DNA of 64,000 nucleotides from Ariolimax columbianus (GCA_036924085.1 JAVGWX010000001.1:2579603-2643602), one strand, 5' to 3'. Positions 46,395 through 59,773 are shown, counted from the first letter of the stretch. Numbers and translations: made by a program. The notes: generated by a model not told the origin, from the sequence alone.

Positions 46395-49300
46395 TTCAGG
46401 GTTTGGTAGCGGGAGATTGAGAACGTCCAGGGCTTGGTAGCGGGAGATTGAGAACGTCCAGGGCTTGGTAGAGGGAGATTGAGAACGTTCAGGGCTTGGT
46501 AGCCGGAGATTGAGAACGTTCAGGGCTTGGCAGTGGGATATTGAGAACGTTCAGGGCTTGGTAGCGGGGTATTGAGAACGTTCAGGGCTTGGTAGCGGTA
46601 GATTGAGGACGTTCAGGGCTTGGTAGCGGGAGACTGAGAACGTTCAGGGCATGGTAGCGGGAGACTGAGAACGTTCAGGGCTTGGTAGCGGGAGATTGAG
46701 AACGTTCAGGGCTTGGCAGTGGGAGATTGAGAACGTTCAGGGCTTGGTAGGGGGGTATTGAGAACGTTCAGGGTTTGGTAGCGGGGTATTGAGAACGTTC
46801 AGGGCTTGGTAGCGGGGTATTGAGAACGTTCAGGGCTTGGTAGCGGGAGACTGAGAACGTTCAGGGCTTGGTAGCGGGAGACTGACAACGTTCAGGGCTT
46901 GGTAGCGGTAGATTGAGGACGTTCAGGGCTTGGTAGCGGGAGATTGAGAACGTTCAGGGCTTGGTAGCGGGAGATTGAGAACGTTCAGGACTTGGTAGCG
47001 GGAGATTGAGAACGTTCAGGGCTTGGTAGTGGGAGATTGAGAACGTTCAGGGCTTGGTAGCTGGAGATTGAGAACTTTCAGAGCTTGGTAGCGGGGTATT
47101 GAGAACGTTCAGGGCTTGGTAGCGGGAGACTGAGAACGTTCAGGGCTTGGTAGCGGTAGATTGAGGACGTTCAGGGCTTGGTAGCGGTAGATTGAGGACG
47201 TTCAGGGCTTGGTAGCGGGAGACTGAGAACGTCCAGGGCTTGGTAGCGGGAGATTGAGAACGTTCAGGGCTTGGTAGCGGGAGATTGAGAACGTTCAGGG
47301 CTTGGTAGTGGGAGATTGAGAACGTTCAGGGGTTGGTAGCCGGAGATTGAGAACGTTCAGGGCTTGGCAGTGGGAGATTGAGAACGTTCAGGGCTTGGTA
47401 GGGGGGTATTGAGAACGTTCAGGGCTTGGTAGCGGGGTATTGAGAACGTTCAGGGCTTTGTAGCGGGGTATTGAGAACGTTCAGGGCTTGGTAGCGGTAG
47501 ATTGAGGACGTTCAGGGCTTGGTAGCGGTAGATTGAGGACGTTCAGGGCTTGGTAGCGGTAGATTGAGGACGTTCAGGGCTTGGTAGCGGGAGACTGAGA
47601 ACGTTCAGGGCTTGGTAGCGGAAGATTGAGAACGTTCAGGGCTTGGTAGCGGGAGATTGAGAACGTTCAGGGCTTGGTAGTGGGAGATTGAGAACGTTCA
47701 GGGCTTGGTAGCTGGAGATTGAGAACGTTCAGGGCTTGGTGGCTGGAGATTGAGAACGTTCAGGGCTTGGTAGCTGAAGATTGAGAACGTTCAGGGCTTG
47801 GTAGCGGGAGATTGAGAACGTTCAGGGCTTGGTAGCGGGAGATTGAGAACGTTCAGGGCTTGGTAGCTGGAGATTGAGAACGTTCAGGGCTTGGTAGCGG
47901 GAGATTGAGAACGTTCAGAGCTTGGTAGTGGGAGATTGAGAACGTTCAGGGCTTGGTAGCGGGAGATTGAGAACGTTCAGGGCTTGGTAGTGGGAGATTG
48001 AGAACGTTCAGGGCTTGGTAGCCAGAGATTGAGAACGTTCAGGGCTTGGTAGCGGGAGATTGAGAACGTTCAGGGCTTGGTAGCGGGAGATTGAGAACGT
48101 TCAGGGCTTGGTAGCGGGAGATTGAGAACGTTCAGGGCTTGGTAGCTGGAGATTGAGAACGTTCAGGGCTTGGTAGCGGGAGATTGAGAACGTTCAGAGC
48201 TTGGTAGTGGGAGATTGAGAACGTTCAGGGCTTGGTAGCGGGAGATTGAGAACGTTCAGGGCTTGGTAGCGGGAGATTGAGAACGTTCAGGGCTTGGTAG
48301 CGGTAGATTGAGAACGTTCAGGGCTTGGTAGTGGGAGATTGAGAACGTTCAGGGCTTGGTAGCCAGAGATTGAGAACGTTCAGGGCTTGGCAGTGGGAGA
48401 TTGAGAACGTTCAGGGTTTGGTAGCGGGGTATTGAGAACGTTCAGGGCTTGGTAGCGGGGTATTGAGAACGTTCAGGGCTTGGTAGCGGGAGACTGAGAA
48501 CGTTCAGGGCTTGGTAGCGGTAGATTGAGGACGTTCAGGGCTTGGTAGCGGTAGATTGAGGACGTTCAGGGCTTGGTAGCGGGAGACTGAGAACGTCCAG
48601 GGCTTGGTAGCGGGAGATTGAGAACGGTCAGGGCTTGGTAGCGGGAGATTGAGAACGTTCAGGGCTTGGTAGTGGGAGATTGAGAACGTTCAGGGGTTGG
48701 TAGCCGGAGATTGAGAACGTTCAGGGCTTGGCAGTGGGAGATTGAGAACGTTCAGGGCTTGGTAGGGGGGTATTGAGAACGTTCAGGGCTTAGTAGCGGG
48801 GTATTGAGAACGTTCAGGGCTTTGTAGCGGGGTATTGAGAACGTTCAGGGCTTGGTAGCGGTAGATTGAGGACGTTCAGGGCTTGGTAGCGGTAGATTGA
48901 GGACGTTCAGGGCTTGGTAGCGGTAGATTGAGGACGTTCAGGGCTTGGTAGCGGGAGACTGAGAACGTTCAGGGCTTGGTAGCGGAAGATTGAGAACGTT
49001 CAGGGCTTGGTAGCGGGAGATTGAGAACGTTCAGGGCTTGGTAGTGGGAGATTGAGAACGTTCAGGGCTTGGTAGCTGGAGATTGAGAACGTTCAGGGCT
49101 TGGTGGCTGGAGATTGAGAACGTTCAGGGCTTGGTAGCTGAAGATTGAGAACGTTCAGGGCTTGGTAGCGGGAGATTGAGAACGTTCAGGGCTTGGTAGC
49201 GGGAGATTGAGAACGTTCAGGGCTTGGTAGCTGGAGATTGAGAACGTTCAGGGCTTGGTAGCGGGAGATTGAGAACGTTCAGAGCTTGGTAGTGGGAGAT

Positions 49301-52300
49301 TGAGAACGTTCAGGGCTTGGTAGCGGGAGATTGAGAACGTTCAGGGCTTGGTAGCGGGAGATTGAGAACGTTCAGGGCTTGGTAGCGGGAGATTGAGAAC
49401 GTTCAGGGCTTGGTAGCGGTAGATTGAGAACGTTCAGGGCTTGGTAGTGGGAGATTGAGAACGTTCAGGGCTTGGTAGCCAGAGATTGAGAACGTTCAGG
49501 GCTTGGCAGTGGGAGATTGAGAACGTTCAGGGTTTGGTAGCGGGGTATTGAGAACGTTCAGGGCTTGGTAGCGGGGTATTGAGAACGTTCAGGGCTTGGT
49601 AGCGGGAGACTGAGAACGTTCAGGGCTTGGTAGCGGTAGATTGAGGACGTTCAGGGCTTGGTAGCGGTAGATTGAGGACGTTCAGGGCTTGGTAGCGGGA
49701 GATTGAGAACGTTCAGGGCTTGGTAGCGGGAGATTGAGAACGTTCAGGACATGGTAGCGGGAGATTGAGAACGTTCAGGGCTTGGTAGTGGGAGATTGAG
49801 AACGTTCAGGGCTTGGTAGCTGGAGATTGAGAACTTTCAGAGCTTGGTAGCGGGGTATTGAGAACGTTCAGGGCTTGGTAGCGGGAGACTGAGAACGTTC
49901 AGGGCTTGGTAGCGGTAGATTGAGGACGTTCAGGGCTTGGTAGCGGTAGATTGAGGACGTTCAGGGCTTGGTAGCGGGAGACTGAGAACGTTCAGGGCTT
50001 GGTAGCGGGAGATTGAGAACGTCCAGGGCTTGGTAGCGGGAGATTGAGAACGTTCAGGGCTTGGTAGCGGGAGATTGAGAACGTTCAGGGCTTGGTAGCC
50101 GGAGATTGAGAACGTTCAGGGCTTGGCAGTGGGAGATTGAGAACGTTCAGGGCTTGGTAGGGGGGTATTGAGAACGTTCAGGGCTTGGTAGCGGGGTATT
50201 GAGAACGTTCAGGGCTTGGTAGCGGGGTATTGAGAACGTTCAGGGCTTGGTAGCGGGAGACTGAGAACGTTCAGGGCTTGGTAGCGGTAGATTGAGGACG
50301 TTCAGGGCTTGGTAGCGGTAGATTGAGGACGTTCAGGGCTTGGTAGCGGGAGACTGAGAACGTTCAGGGCTTGGTAGCGGAAGATTGAGAACGTTCAGGG
50401 CTTGGTAGCGGGAGATTGAGAACGTTCAGGGCTTGGTAGTGGGAGATTGAGAACGTTCAGGGCTTGGTAGCTGGAGATTGAGAACGTTCAGGGCTTGGTA
50501 GCTGAAGATTGAGAACGTTCAGGGCTTGGTAGCGGGAGATTGAGAACGTTCAGGGCTTGGTAGCGGGAGATTGAGAACGTTCAGGGTTGGTAGCTGGAGA
50601 TTGAGAACGTTCAGGGCTTGGTAGCGGGAGATTGAGAACGTTCAGAGCTTGGTAGTGGGAGATTGAGAACGTTCAGGGCTTGGTAGCGGGAGATTGAGAA
50701 CGTTCAGGGCTTGGTAGCGGGAGATTGAGAACGTTCAGGGCTTGGTAGCGGGAGATTGAGAACGTTCAGGGCTTTGTAGCGGGAGATTGAGAACGTTCAG
50801 GGCTTGGTAGTGGGAGATTGAGAACGTTCAGGGCTTGGTAGCCAGAGATTGAGAACGTTCAGGGCTTGGCAGTGGGAGATTGAGAACATTCAGGGCTTGG
50901 TAGGGGGGTATTGAGAACGTTCAGGGCTTGGTAGCGGGGTATTGAGAACGTTCAGGGCTTGGTAGCGGGGTATTGAGAACGTTCAGGGCTTGGTAGCGGG
51001 AGACTGAGAACGTTCAGGGCTTGGTAGCGGTAGATTGAGGACGTTCAGGGCTTGGTAGCGGTAGATTGAGGACGTTCAGGGCTTGGTAGCGGGAGACTGA
51101 GAACGTTCAGGGCTTGGTAGCGGGAGATTGAGAACGTTCAGGGCTTGGTAGTGGGAGATTGAGAACGTTCAGGGCTTGGTAGCTGCAGATTGAGAACGTT
51201 CAGGGCTTGGTAGCGGGGTATTGAGAACGTTCAGGGCTTGGTAGCGGGAGACTGAGAACGTTCAGGGCTTGGTAGCGGTAGATTGAGGACGTTCAGGGCT
51301 TGGTAGCGGGAGACTGAGAACGTTCAGGGCTTGGTAGCGGGAGACTGAGAACGTCCAGGGCTTGGTAGCGGGAGATTGAGAACGTTCAGGGCTTGGTAGC
51401 GGGAGATTGAGAACGTTCAGGGCTTGGTAGTGGGAGATTGAGAACGTTCAGGGCTTAGTAGCCGGAGATTGAGAACGTTCAGGGCTTGGCAGTGGGAAAT
51501 TGAGAACGTTCAGGGCTTGGTAGGGGGGTATTGAGAACGTTCAGGGCTTGGTAGCGGGGTATTGAGAACGTTCAGGGCTTGGTAGCGGGGTATTGAGAAC
51601 GTTCAGGGCTTGGTAGCGGGAGACTGAGAACGTTTAGGGCTTGGTAGCAGTAGATTGAGGACGTTCAGGGCTTGGTAGCGGTAGATTGAGGACGTTCAGA
51701 GCTTGGTAGCGGGAGACTGAGAACGTTCAGGGCTTGGTAGCGGGAGACTGAGAACGTTCAGGGCTTGGTAGTGGGAGATTGAGAACGTTCAGGGCTTGGT
51801 AGCTGGAGATTGAGAACGTCCAGGGCTTGGTAGCGGGAGATTGAGAACGTTTAGGACTTGGTGGCTGGAGATTGAGAACGTTCAGGGCTTGGTAGCTGAA
51901 GATTGAGAACGTTCAGGGCTTGGTAGCGGGAGATTGAGAACGTTCAAGGCTTGGTAGCGGGAGATTGAGAACGTTCAGGGCTTGGTAGCTGGAGATTGAG
52001 AACGTTCAGGGCTTGGTAGTGGGAGATTGAGAACGTTCAGGGCTTGGTAGCGGGAGATTGAGAACGTTCAGGGCTTGGTAGCGGGAGATTGAGAACGTTC
52101 AGGGCTTGGTAGCGGGAGATTGAGAACGTTCAGGGCTTGGTAGGGGGGTATTGAGAACGTTCAGGGTTTGGTAGCGGGGTATTGAGAACGTTCAGGGCTT
52201 GGTAGCGGGGTATTGAGAACGTTCAGGGCTTGGTAGCGGGAGACTGAGAATGTTCAGGGCTTGGTAGCGGTAGATTGAGGACGTTCAGGGCTTGGTAGCG

Positions 52301-55300
52301 GGAGATTGAGAACGTTCAGGGCTTGGTAGCTGGAGATTGAGAACGTTCAGGGCTTGGTAGCGGGAGATTGAGAACGTTCAGGGCTTGGTAGTGGGAGATT
52401 GAGAACGTTCAGGGCTTGGTAGCGGGAGATTGAGAACGTTCAGGGCTTGGTAGCGGGAGATTGAGAACGTTCAGGGCTTGGTAGGGGGGTATTGAGAACG
52501 TTCAGGGTTTGGTAGCGGGGTATTGAGAACGTTCAGGGCTTGGTAGCGGGGTATTGAGAACGTTCAGGGCTTGGTAGCGGGAGACTGAGAACGTTCAGGG
52601 CTTGGTAGCGGTAGATTGAGGACGTTCAGGGCTTGGTAGCGGGAGACTGAGAACGTTCAGGGCTTGGTAGCGGGAGACTGAGAACGTCCAGGGCTTGGTA
52701 GCGGGAGACTGAGAACGTCCAGGGCTTGGTAGCGGGAGATTGAGAACGTTCAGGGCTTGGTAGCGGGAGATTGAGAACGTTCAGGGCTTGGTAGCTGGAG
52801 ATTGAGAACGTCCAGGGCTTGGTAGCGGGAGATTGAGAACGTTTAGGACTTGGTGGCTGGAGATTGAGAACGTTCAGGGCTTGGTAGCTGAAGATTGAGA
52901 ACGTTCATGGCTTGGTAGCGGGAGATTGAGAACGTTCAGGTCTTGGTAGCGGGAGATTGAGAACGTTCAGGGTTTGGTAGCTGGAGATTGAGAACGTTCA
53001 GGGCTTGGTAGTGGGAGATTGAGAACGTTCAGGGCTTGGTAGCGGGAGATTGAGAACGTTCAGGGCTTGGTAGCGGGAGATTGAGAACGTTCAGGGCTTG
53101 GTAGGGGGGTATTGAGAACGTTCAGGGTTTGGTAGCGGGGTATTGAGAACGTTCAGGGCTTGGTAGCGGGGTATTGAGAACGTTCAGGGCTTGGTAGCGG
53201 GAGACTGAGAACGTTCAGGGCTTGGTAGCGGTAGATTGAGGACGTTCAGGGCTTGGTAGCGGGAGATTGAGAACGTTCAGGGCTTGGTAGCTGGAGATTG
53301 AGAACGTTCAGGGCTTGGTAGCGGGAGATTGAGAACGTTCAGGGCTTGGTAGTGGGAGATTGAGAACGTTCAGGGCTTGGTAGCGGGAGATTGAGAACGT
53401 TCAGGGCTTGGTAGCGGGAGATTGAGAACGTTCAGGGCTTGGTAGCGGGAGATTGAGAACGTTCAGGGCTTGGTAGGGGGGTATTGAGAACGTTCAGGGT
53501 TTGGTAGCGGGGTATTGAGAACGTTCAGGGCTTGGTAGCGGGGTATTGAGAACGTTCAGGGCTTGGTAGCGGGAGATTGAGAACGTTCAGGGCTTGGTAG
53601 CGGGAGATTGAGAACGTTCAGGGCTTGGTAGTGGGAGATTGAGAACGTTCAGGGCTTGGTAGCCGCAGATTGAGAACGTTCAGGGCTTGGTAGCGGTAGA
53701 TTGAGGACGTTCAGGGCTTGGTAGCGGTAGATTGAGGACGTTAAGGGCTTGGTAGTGGGAGATTGAGAACGTTCAGGGCTTGGTAGCTGGAGATTGAGAA
53801 CTTTCAGAGCTTGGTAGCGGGGTATTGAGAACGTTCAGGGCTTGGTAGCGGGAGACTGAGAACGTTAAGGGCTTGGTAGCGGTAGATTGAGGACGTTCAG
53901 GGCTTGGTAGCGGTAGATTGAGGACGTTCAGTGCTTGGTAGCGGGAGATTGAGAACGTTCAGGGCTTGGTAGCGGGAGATTGAGAACGTTCAGGGCTTGG
54001 TAGCGGGAGATTGAGAACGTTCAGGGCTTGGTAGTGGGAGATTGAGAACGTTCAGGGCTTGGTAGCTGGAGATTGAGAACTTTCAGAGCTTGGTAGCGGG
54101 GTATTGAGAACGTTCAGGGCTTGGTAGCGGGAGACTGAGAACGTTCAGGGCTTGGTAGCGGTAGATTGAGGACGTTCAGGGCTTGGTAGCGGTAGATTGA
54201 GGACGTTCAGGGCTTGGTAGCGGGGTATTGAGAACGTTCAGGGCTTGGTAGCGGGGTATTGAGAACGTTCAGGGCTTGGTAGCGGGAGACTGACAACGTT
54301 CAGGGCTTGGTAGCGGTAGATTGAGGACGTTCAGGGCTTGGTAGTGGGAGATTAAGAACGTTCAGGGCTTGGTAGCTGGAGATTGAGAACGTTCAGGGCT
54401 TGGTAGCGGGGTATTGAGAACGTTTAGGGCTTGGTAGCGGGAGACTGAGAACGTTCAGGGCTTGGTAGCGGTAGATTGAGGACGTTCAGGGCTTGGTAGC
54501 GGTAGATTGAGGACGTTCAGGGCTTGGTAGCGGGAGACTGAGAACGTTCAGGGCTTGGTAGCGGGAGACTGAGAACGTCCAGGGCTTGGTAGCGGGAGAT
54601 TGAGAACGTTCAGGGCTTGGTAGCGGGAGATTGAGAACGTCCAGGGCTTGGTAGCGGGAGATTGAGAACGTTTAGGACTTGGTGGCTGGAGATTGAGAAC
54701 GTTCAGGGCTTGGTAGCTGAAGATTGAGAACGTTCATGGCTTGGTAGCGGGAGATTGAGAACGTTCAGGGCTTGGTAGCGGGAGATTGAGAACGTTCAGG
54801 GCTTGGTAGCTGGAGATTGAGAACGTTCAGGGCTTGGTAGCGGGAGATTGAGAACGTTCAGGGCTTGGTAGTGGGAGATTGAGAACGTTCAGGGCTTGGT
54901 AGCGGGAGATTGAGAACGTTCAGGGCTTGGTAGCGGGAGATTGAGAACGTTCAGGGCTTGGTAGCGGGAGATTGAGAACGTTCAGGGCTTGGTAGGGGGG
55001 TATTGAGAACGTTCAGGGTTTGGTAGCGGGGTATTGAGAACGTTCAGGGCTTGGTAGCGGGGTATTGAGAACGTTCAGGGCTTGGTAGCGGGAGACTGAG
55101 AACGTTCAGGGCTTGGTAGCGGTAGATTGAGGACGTTCAGGGCTTGGTAGCGGGAGATTGAGAACGTTCAGGGCTTGGTAGCTGGAGATTGAGAACGTTC
55201 AGGGCTTGGTAGCGGGAGATTGAGAACGTTCAGGGCTTGGTAGTGGGAGATTGAGAACGTTCAGGGCTTGGTAGCGGGAGATTGAGAACGTTCAGGGCTT

Positions 55301-58300
55301 GGTAGCGGGAGATTGAGAACGTTCAGGGCTTGGTAGCGGGAGATTGAGAACGTTCAGGGCTTGGTAGGGGGGTATTGAGAACGTTCAGGGTTTGGTAGCG
55401 GGGTATTGAGAACGTTCAGGGCTTGGTAGCGGGGTATTGAGAACGTTCAGGGCTTGGTAGCGGGAGACTGAGAACGTTCAGGGCTTGGTAGCGGTAGATT
55501 GAGGACGTTCAGGGCTTGGTAGCGGTAGATTGAGGACGTTCAGGGCTTGGTAGCGGGAGACTGAGAACGTTCAGGGCTTGGTAGCGGGAGATTGAGAACG
55601 TTCATGGCTTGGTAGCGGGAGATTGAGAACGTTCAGGGCTTGGCAGTGGGAGATTGAGAACGTTCAGGGCTTGGTAGCGGGGTATTGAGAACGTTCAGGG
55701 CTTTGTAGCGGGAGACTGAGAACGTTCAGGGCTTGGTAGCGGGAGACTGAGAACGTCCAGGGCTTGGTAGCGGGAGATTGAGAACGTTCAGGGCTTGGTA
55801 GCTGGAGATTGAGAACGTTCAGGGCTTGGTAGCGGGAGATTGAGAACGTTCAGGGCTTGGTAGCGGGAGATTGAGAACGTTCAGGGCTTGGTAGCTGGAG
55901 ATTGAGAACGTTCAGGGCTTGGTAGCGGGAGATTGAGAACGTTCAGGGCTTGGTAGTGGGAGATTGAGAACGTTCAGGGCTTGGTAGCTGGAGATTGAGA
56001 ACGTTCAGGGCTTGGTAGCGGGAGATTGAGAACGTTCAGGGCTTGGTAGTGGGAGATTGAGAACGTTCAGGGCTTGGTAGCGGGAGATTGAGAACGTTTA
56101 GGGCTTGGTAGCGGGAGATTGAGAACGTTCAGGGCTTGGTAGCGGGAGATTGAGAACGTTCAGGGCTTGGTAGGGGGGTATTGAGAACGTTCAGGGTTTG
56201 GTAGCGGGGTATTGAGAACGTTCAGGGCTTGGTAGCGGGGTATTGAGAACGTTCAGGGCTTGGTAGCGGGAGACTGAGAATGTTCAGGGCTTGGTAGCGG
56301 TAGATTGAGGACGTTCAGGGCTTGGTAGCGGGAGATTGAGAACGTTCAGGGCTTGGTAGCTAGAGATTGAGAACGTTCAGGGCTTGGTAGCGGGAGATTG
56401 AGAACGTTCAGGGCTTGGTAGTGGGAGATTGAGAACGTTCAGGGCTTGGTAGCGGGAGATTGAGAACGTTCAGGGCTTGGTAGCGGGAGATTGAGAACGT
56501 TCAGGGCTTGGTAGCGGGAGATTGAGAACGTTCAGGGCTTGGTAGGGGGGGTATTGAGAACGTTCAGGGCTTGGTAGCGGGAGACTGAGAACGTCCAGGG
56601 CTTGGTAGCGGGAGATTGAGAACGTTCAGGGCTTGGTAGCGGGAGATTGAGAACGTTCAGGGCTTGGTAGCCGGAGATTGAGAACGTTCAGGGCTTGGTA
56701 GCGGTAGATTGAGGACGTTCAGGGCTTGGTAGCGGTAGATTGAGGACGTTCAGGGCTTGGTAGTGGGAGATTGAGAACGTTCAGGGCTTGGTAGCTGGAG
56801 ATTGAGAACTTTCAGAGCTTGGTAGCGGGGTATTGAGAACGTTCAGAGCTTGGTAGCGGGAGACTGAGAACGTTCAGGGCTTGGTAGCGGTAGATTGAGG
56901 ACGTTCAGGGCTTGGTAGCGGTAGATTGAGGACGTTCAGGGCTTGGTAGCGGGAGATTGAGAACGTTCAGGGCTTGGTAGCGGGAGATTGAGAACGTTCA
57001 GGGCTTGGTAGCGGGAGATTGAGAACGTTCAGGGCTTGGTAGTGGGAGATTGAGAACGTTCAGGGCTTGGTAGCTGGAGATTGAGAACTTTCAGAGCTTG
57101 GTAGCGGGGTATTGAGAACGTTCAGGGCTTGGTAGCGGGAGACTGAGAACGTTCAGGGCTTGGTAGCGGTAGATTGAGGACGTTCAGGGCTTGGTAGCGG
57201 TAGATTGAGGACGTTAAGGGCTTGGTAGCGGGGTATTGAGAACGTTCAGGGCTTGGTAGCGGGGTATTGAGAACGTTCAGGGCTTGGTAGCGGGAGACTG
57301 ACAACGTTTAGGGCTTGGTAGCGGTAGATTGAGGACGTTCAGGGCTTGGTAGCGGTAGATTGGGGACGTTTAGGGCTTGGTAGCGGGAGACTGAGAACGT
57401 TCAGGGCTTGGTAGCGGGAGATTGAGAACGTTCAGGGCTTGGTAGCGGGAGATTGAGAACGTTCAGGGCTTGGTAGTGGGAGATTAAGAACGTTCAGGGC
57501 TTGGTAGCTGGAGATTGAGAACGTTCAGGGCTTGGTAGCGGGGTATTGAGAACGTTTAGGGCTTGGTAGCGGGAGACTGAGAACGTTCAGAGCTTGGTAG
57601 CGGTAGATTGAGGACGTTCAGGGCTTGGTAGCGGTAGATTGAGGACGTTCAGGGCTTGGTAGCGGGAGACTGAGAACGTTCAGGGCTTGGTAGCGGGAGA
57701 CTGAGAACGTCCAGGGCTTGTTAGCGGGAGATTGAGAACGTTCAGGGCTTGGTAGCGGGAGATTGAGAACGTTCAGGGCTTGGTAGCTGGAGATTGAGAA
57801 CGTCCAGGGCTTGGTAGCGGGAGATTGAGAACGTTTAGGACTTGGTGGCTGGAGATTGAGAACGTTCAGGGCTTGGTAGCTGAAGATTGAGAACGTTCAG
57901 GGCTTGGTAGCGGGAGATTGAGAACGTTCAGGGCTTGGTAGCGGGAGATTGAGAACGTTCAGGGCTTGGTAGCTGGAGATTGAGAACGTTCAGGGCTTGG
58001 TAGCGGGAGATTGAGAACGTTCAGGGCTTGGTAGTGGGAGATTGAGAACGTTCAGGGCTTGGTAGCGGGAGATTGAGAACGTTCAGGGCTTGGTAGCGGG
58101 AGATTGAGAACGTTCAGGGCTTGGTAGCGGGAGATTGAGAACGTTCAGGGCTTGGTAGGGGGGTATTGAGAACGTTCAGGGTTTGGTAGCGGGGTATTGA
58201 GAACGTTCAGGGCTTGGTAGCGGGGTATTGAGAACGTTCAGGGCTTGGTAGCGGGAGACTGAGAACGTTCAGGGCTTGGTAGCGGTAGATTGAGGACGTT

Positions 58301-59360
58301 CAGGGCTTGGTAGCGGGAGATTGAGAACGTTCAGGGCTTGGTAGCTGGAGATTGAGAACGTTCAGGGCTTAGTAGCGGGAGATTGAGAACGTTCAGGGCT
58401 TGGTAGTGGGAGATTGAGAACGTTCAGGGCTTGGTAGCGGGAGATTGAGAACGTTCAGGGCTTGGTAGGGGGGTATTGAGAACGTTCAGGGTTTGGTAGC
58501 GGGGTATTGAGAACGTTCAGGGCTTGGTAGCGGGGTATTGAGAACGTTCAGGGCTTGGTAGCGGGAGACTGAGAACGTTCAGGGCTTGGTAGCGGTAGAT
58601 TGAGGACGTTCAGGGCTTGGTAGCGGTAGATTGAGGACGTTCAGGGCTTGGTAGCGGGAGACTGAGAACGTTCAGGGCTTGGTAGCGGGAGATTGAGAAC
58701 GTTCAGGGCTTGGTAGCGGGAGATTGAGAACGTTCAGGGCTTGGCAGTGGGAGATTGAGAACGTTCAGGGCTTGGTAGCGGGGTATTGAGAACGTTCAGG
58801 GCTTTGTAGCGGGAGACTGAGAACGTTCAGGGCTTGGTAGCGGGAGACTGAGAACGTCCAGGGCTTGGTAGCGGGAGATTGAGAACGTTCAGGGCTTGGT
58901 AGCTGGAGATTGAGAACGTTCAGGGCTTGGGTAGCGGGAGATTGAGAACGTTCAGGGCTTGGTAGCGGGAGATTGAGAACGTTCAGGGCTTGGTAGCTGG
59001 AGATTGAGAACGTTCAGGGCTTGGTAGCGGGAGATTGAGAACGTTCAGGGCTTGGTAGTGGGAGATTGAGAACGTTCAGGGCTTGGTAGCGGGAGATTGA
59101 GAACGTTCAGGGCTTGGTAGCGGGAGATTTAGAACGTTCATGGCTTGGTAGCGGGAGATTGAGAACGTTCTAGGCTTGGTAGCGGGAGATTGAGAACGTT
59201 CAGGGCTTGGTAGCGGGAGATTGAGAACGTTCAGGGCTTGGTAGCGGGAGATTGAGAACGTCCAGGGCTTGGTAGTGGGAGTGAGAGAACGTTCAGGGCT
59301 TGGTAGCGGGAGATTGAGAGAACGTTCAGGACTTGGTAGCGAGAATGAGAGAACGAACGA
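46395..59360. repeat. Giant minisatellite array, 31-bp unit, about 418 copies
   Basis: About 12.96 kb of the unit gttcagggcttggtagcggg plus agattgagaac. Recurrent variants: tagtggg, tagctgg, gagactgag, ggggtattgag, cggtagattgaggac, ggcagtggg, gtccagg. Unit junctions form the palindrome gaacgttc. Variants recur in blocks: about 0.9 kb near 47.1-48.0 kb reappears 1364 bp (44 units) later. The marker tttaggacttggtggctgg occurs at about 51850, 52842, 54671 and 57834, spaced 32, 59 and 102 units (one extra G near 56545). Since 31 is not a multiple of three, no long frame exists. It ends with diverged units and gaacgaacgaag. Confidence 0.97.
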
Positions 59361-59432
59361 AGAGAAAGACAACAAACGATGGACGATCGTAACAATAAAG
59401 TTACTCTTAATACATGGCTTGGCTTGACTTGG
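59361..59432. other. Spacer between the arms of the inverted-repeat element
   Basis: Contains acgatggacgatcgt and repeated ttggcttgact. Not part of either arm or the array. Confidence 0.6.
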
Positions 59433-59773
59433 CTTCGTTCATTCTCAATCTCCCACTACCAAATACTGAAAGGGCTTAAGTAGCAGAATGTAGTCCAGAG
59501 AACGGAATGCGTTGTGTCGTAGTTTACAGCTTGACTGCGATATTTACACCTTTCGGTCCAACACATCCGACTTCAGCAAGCATTTTTTTAGTACCGGGTT
59601 AGCATTCTCTCTCTTCTCCTTATCCAGTCTGCCCTGCTGCAGCCTGTTATCCAGGATCACCGCGTGGAGGTGTAGAAGGGGCTTGGCAGCTCTGGTTCGC
59701 TGGCCGTGACGCTAACAGTCAGCAATGGGTCGCTGACCACTGCAGCTCATGCGCTGCTCAGCATCTTGATCCC
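59433..59773 (-). mobile_element. Right arm of the inverted-repeat element, unexpanded
   Basis: Reverse of the left arm. It starts with a single inverted 31-bp unit (cattctcaatctcccacta, ccaaatactgaaagg), then gtagtttacagcttgactgc, catccgacttcagcaagcat, gtggaggtgtagaaggggc and atcttgatccc. 59774-60180 beyond it holds nothing recognised. Confidence 0.8.

Noticed and set aside
46395..59360. CRISPR-like array
   Set aside because: Units are contiguous with no unique spacers, there are no cas genes, and the genome is animal.
57122..59375. Frames inside the giant array
   Set aside because: A 31-bp unit shifts frame at every copy. Short frames arise where indels or stop-free phases coincide.
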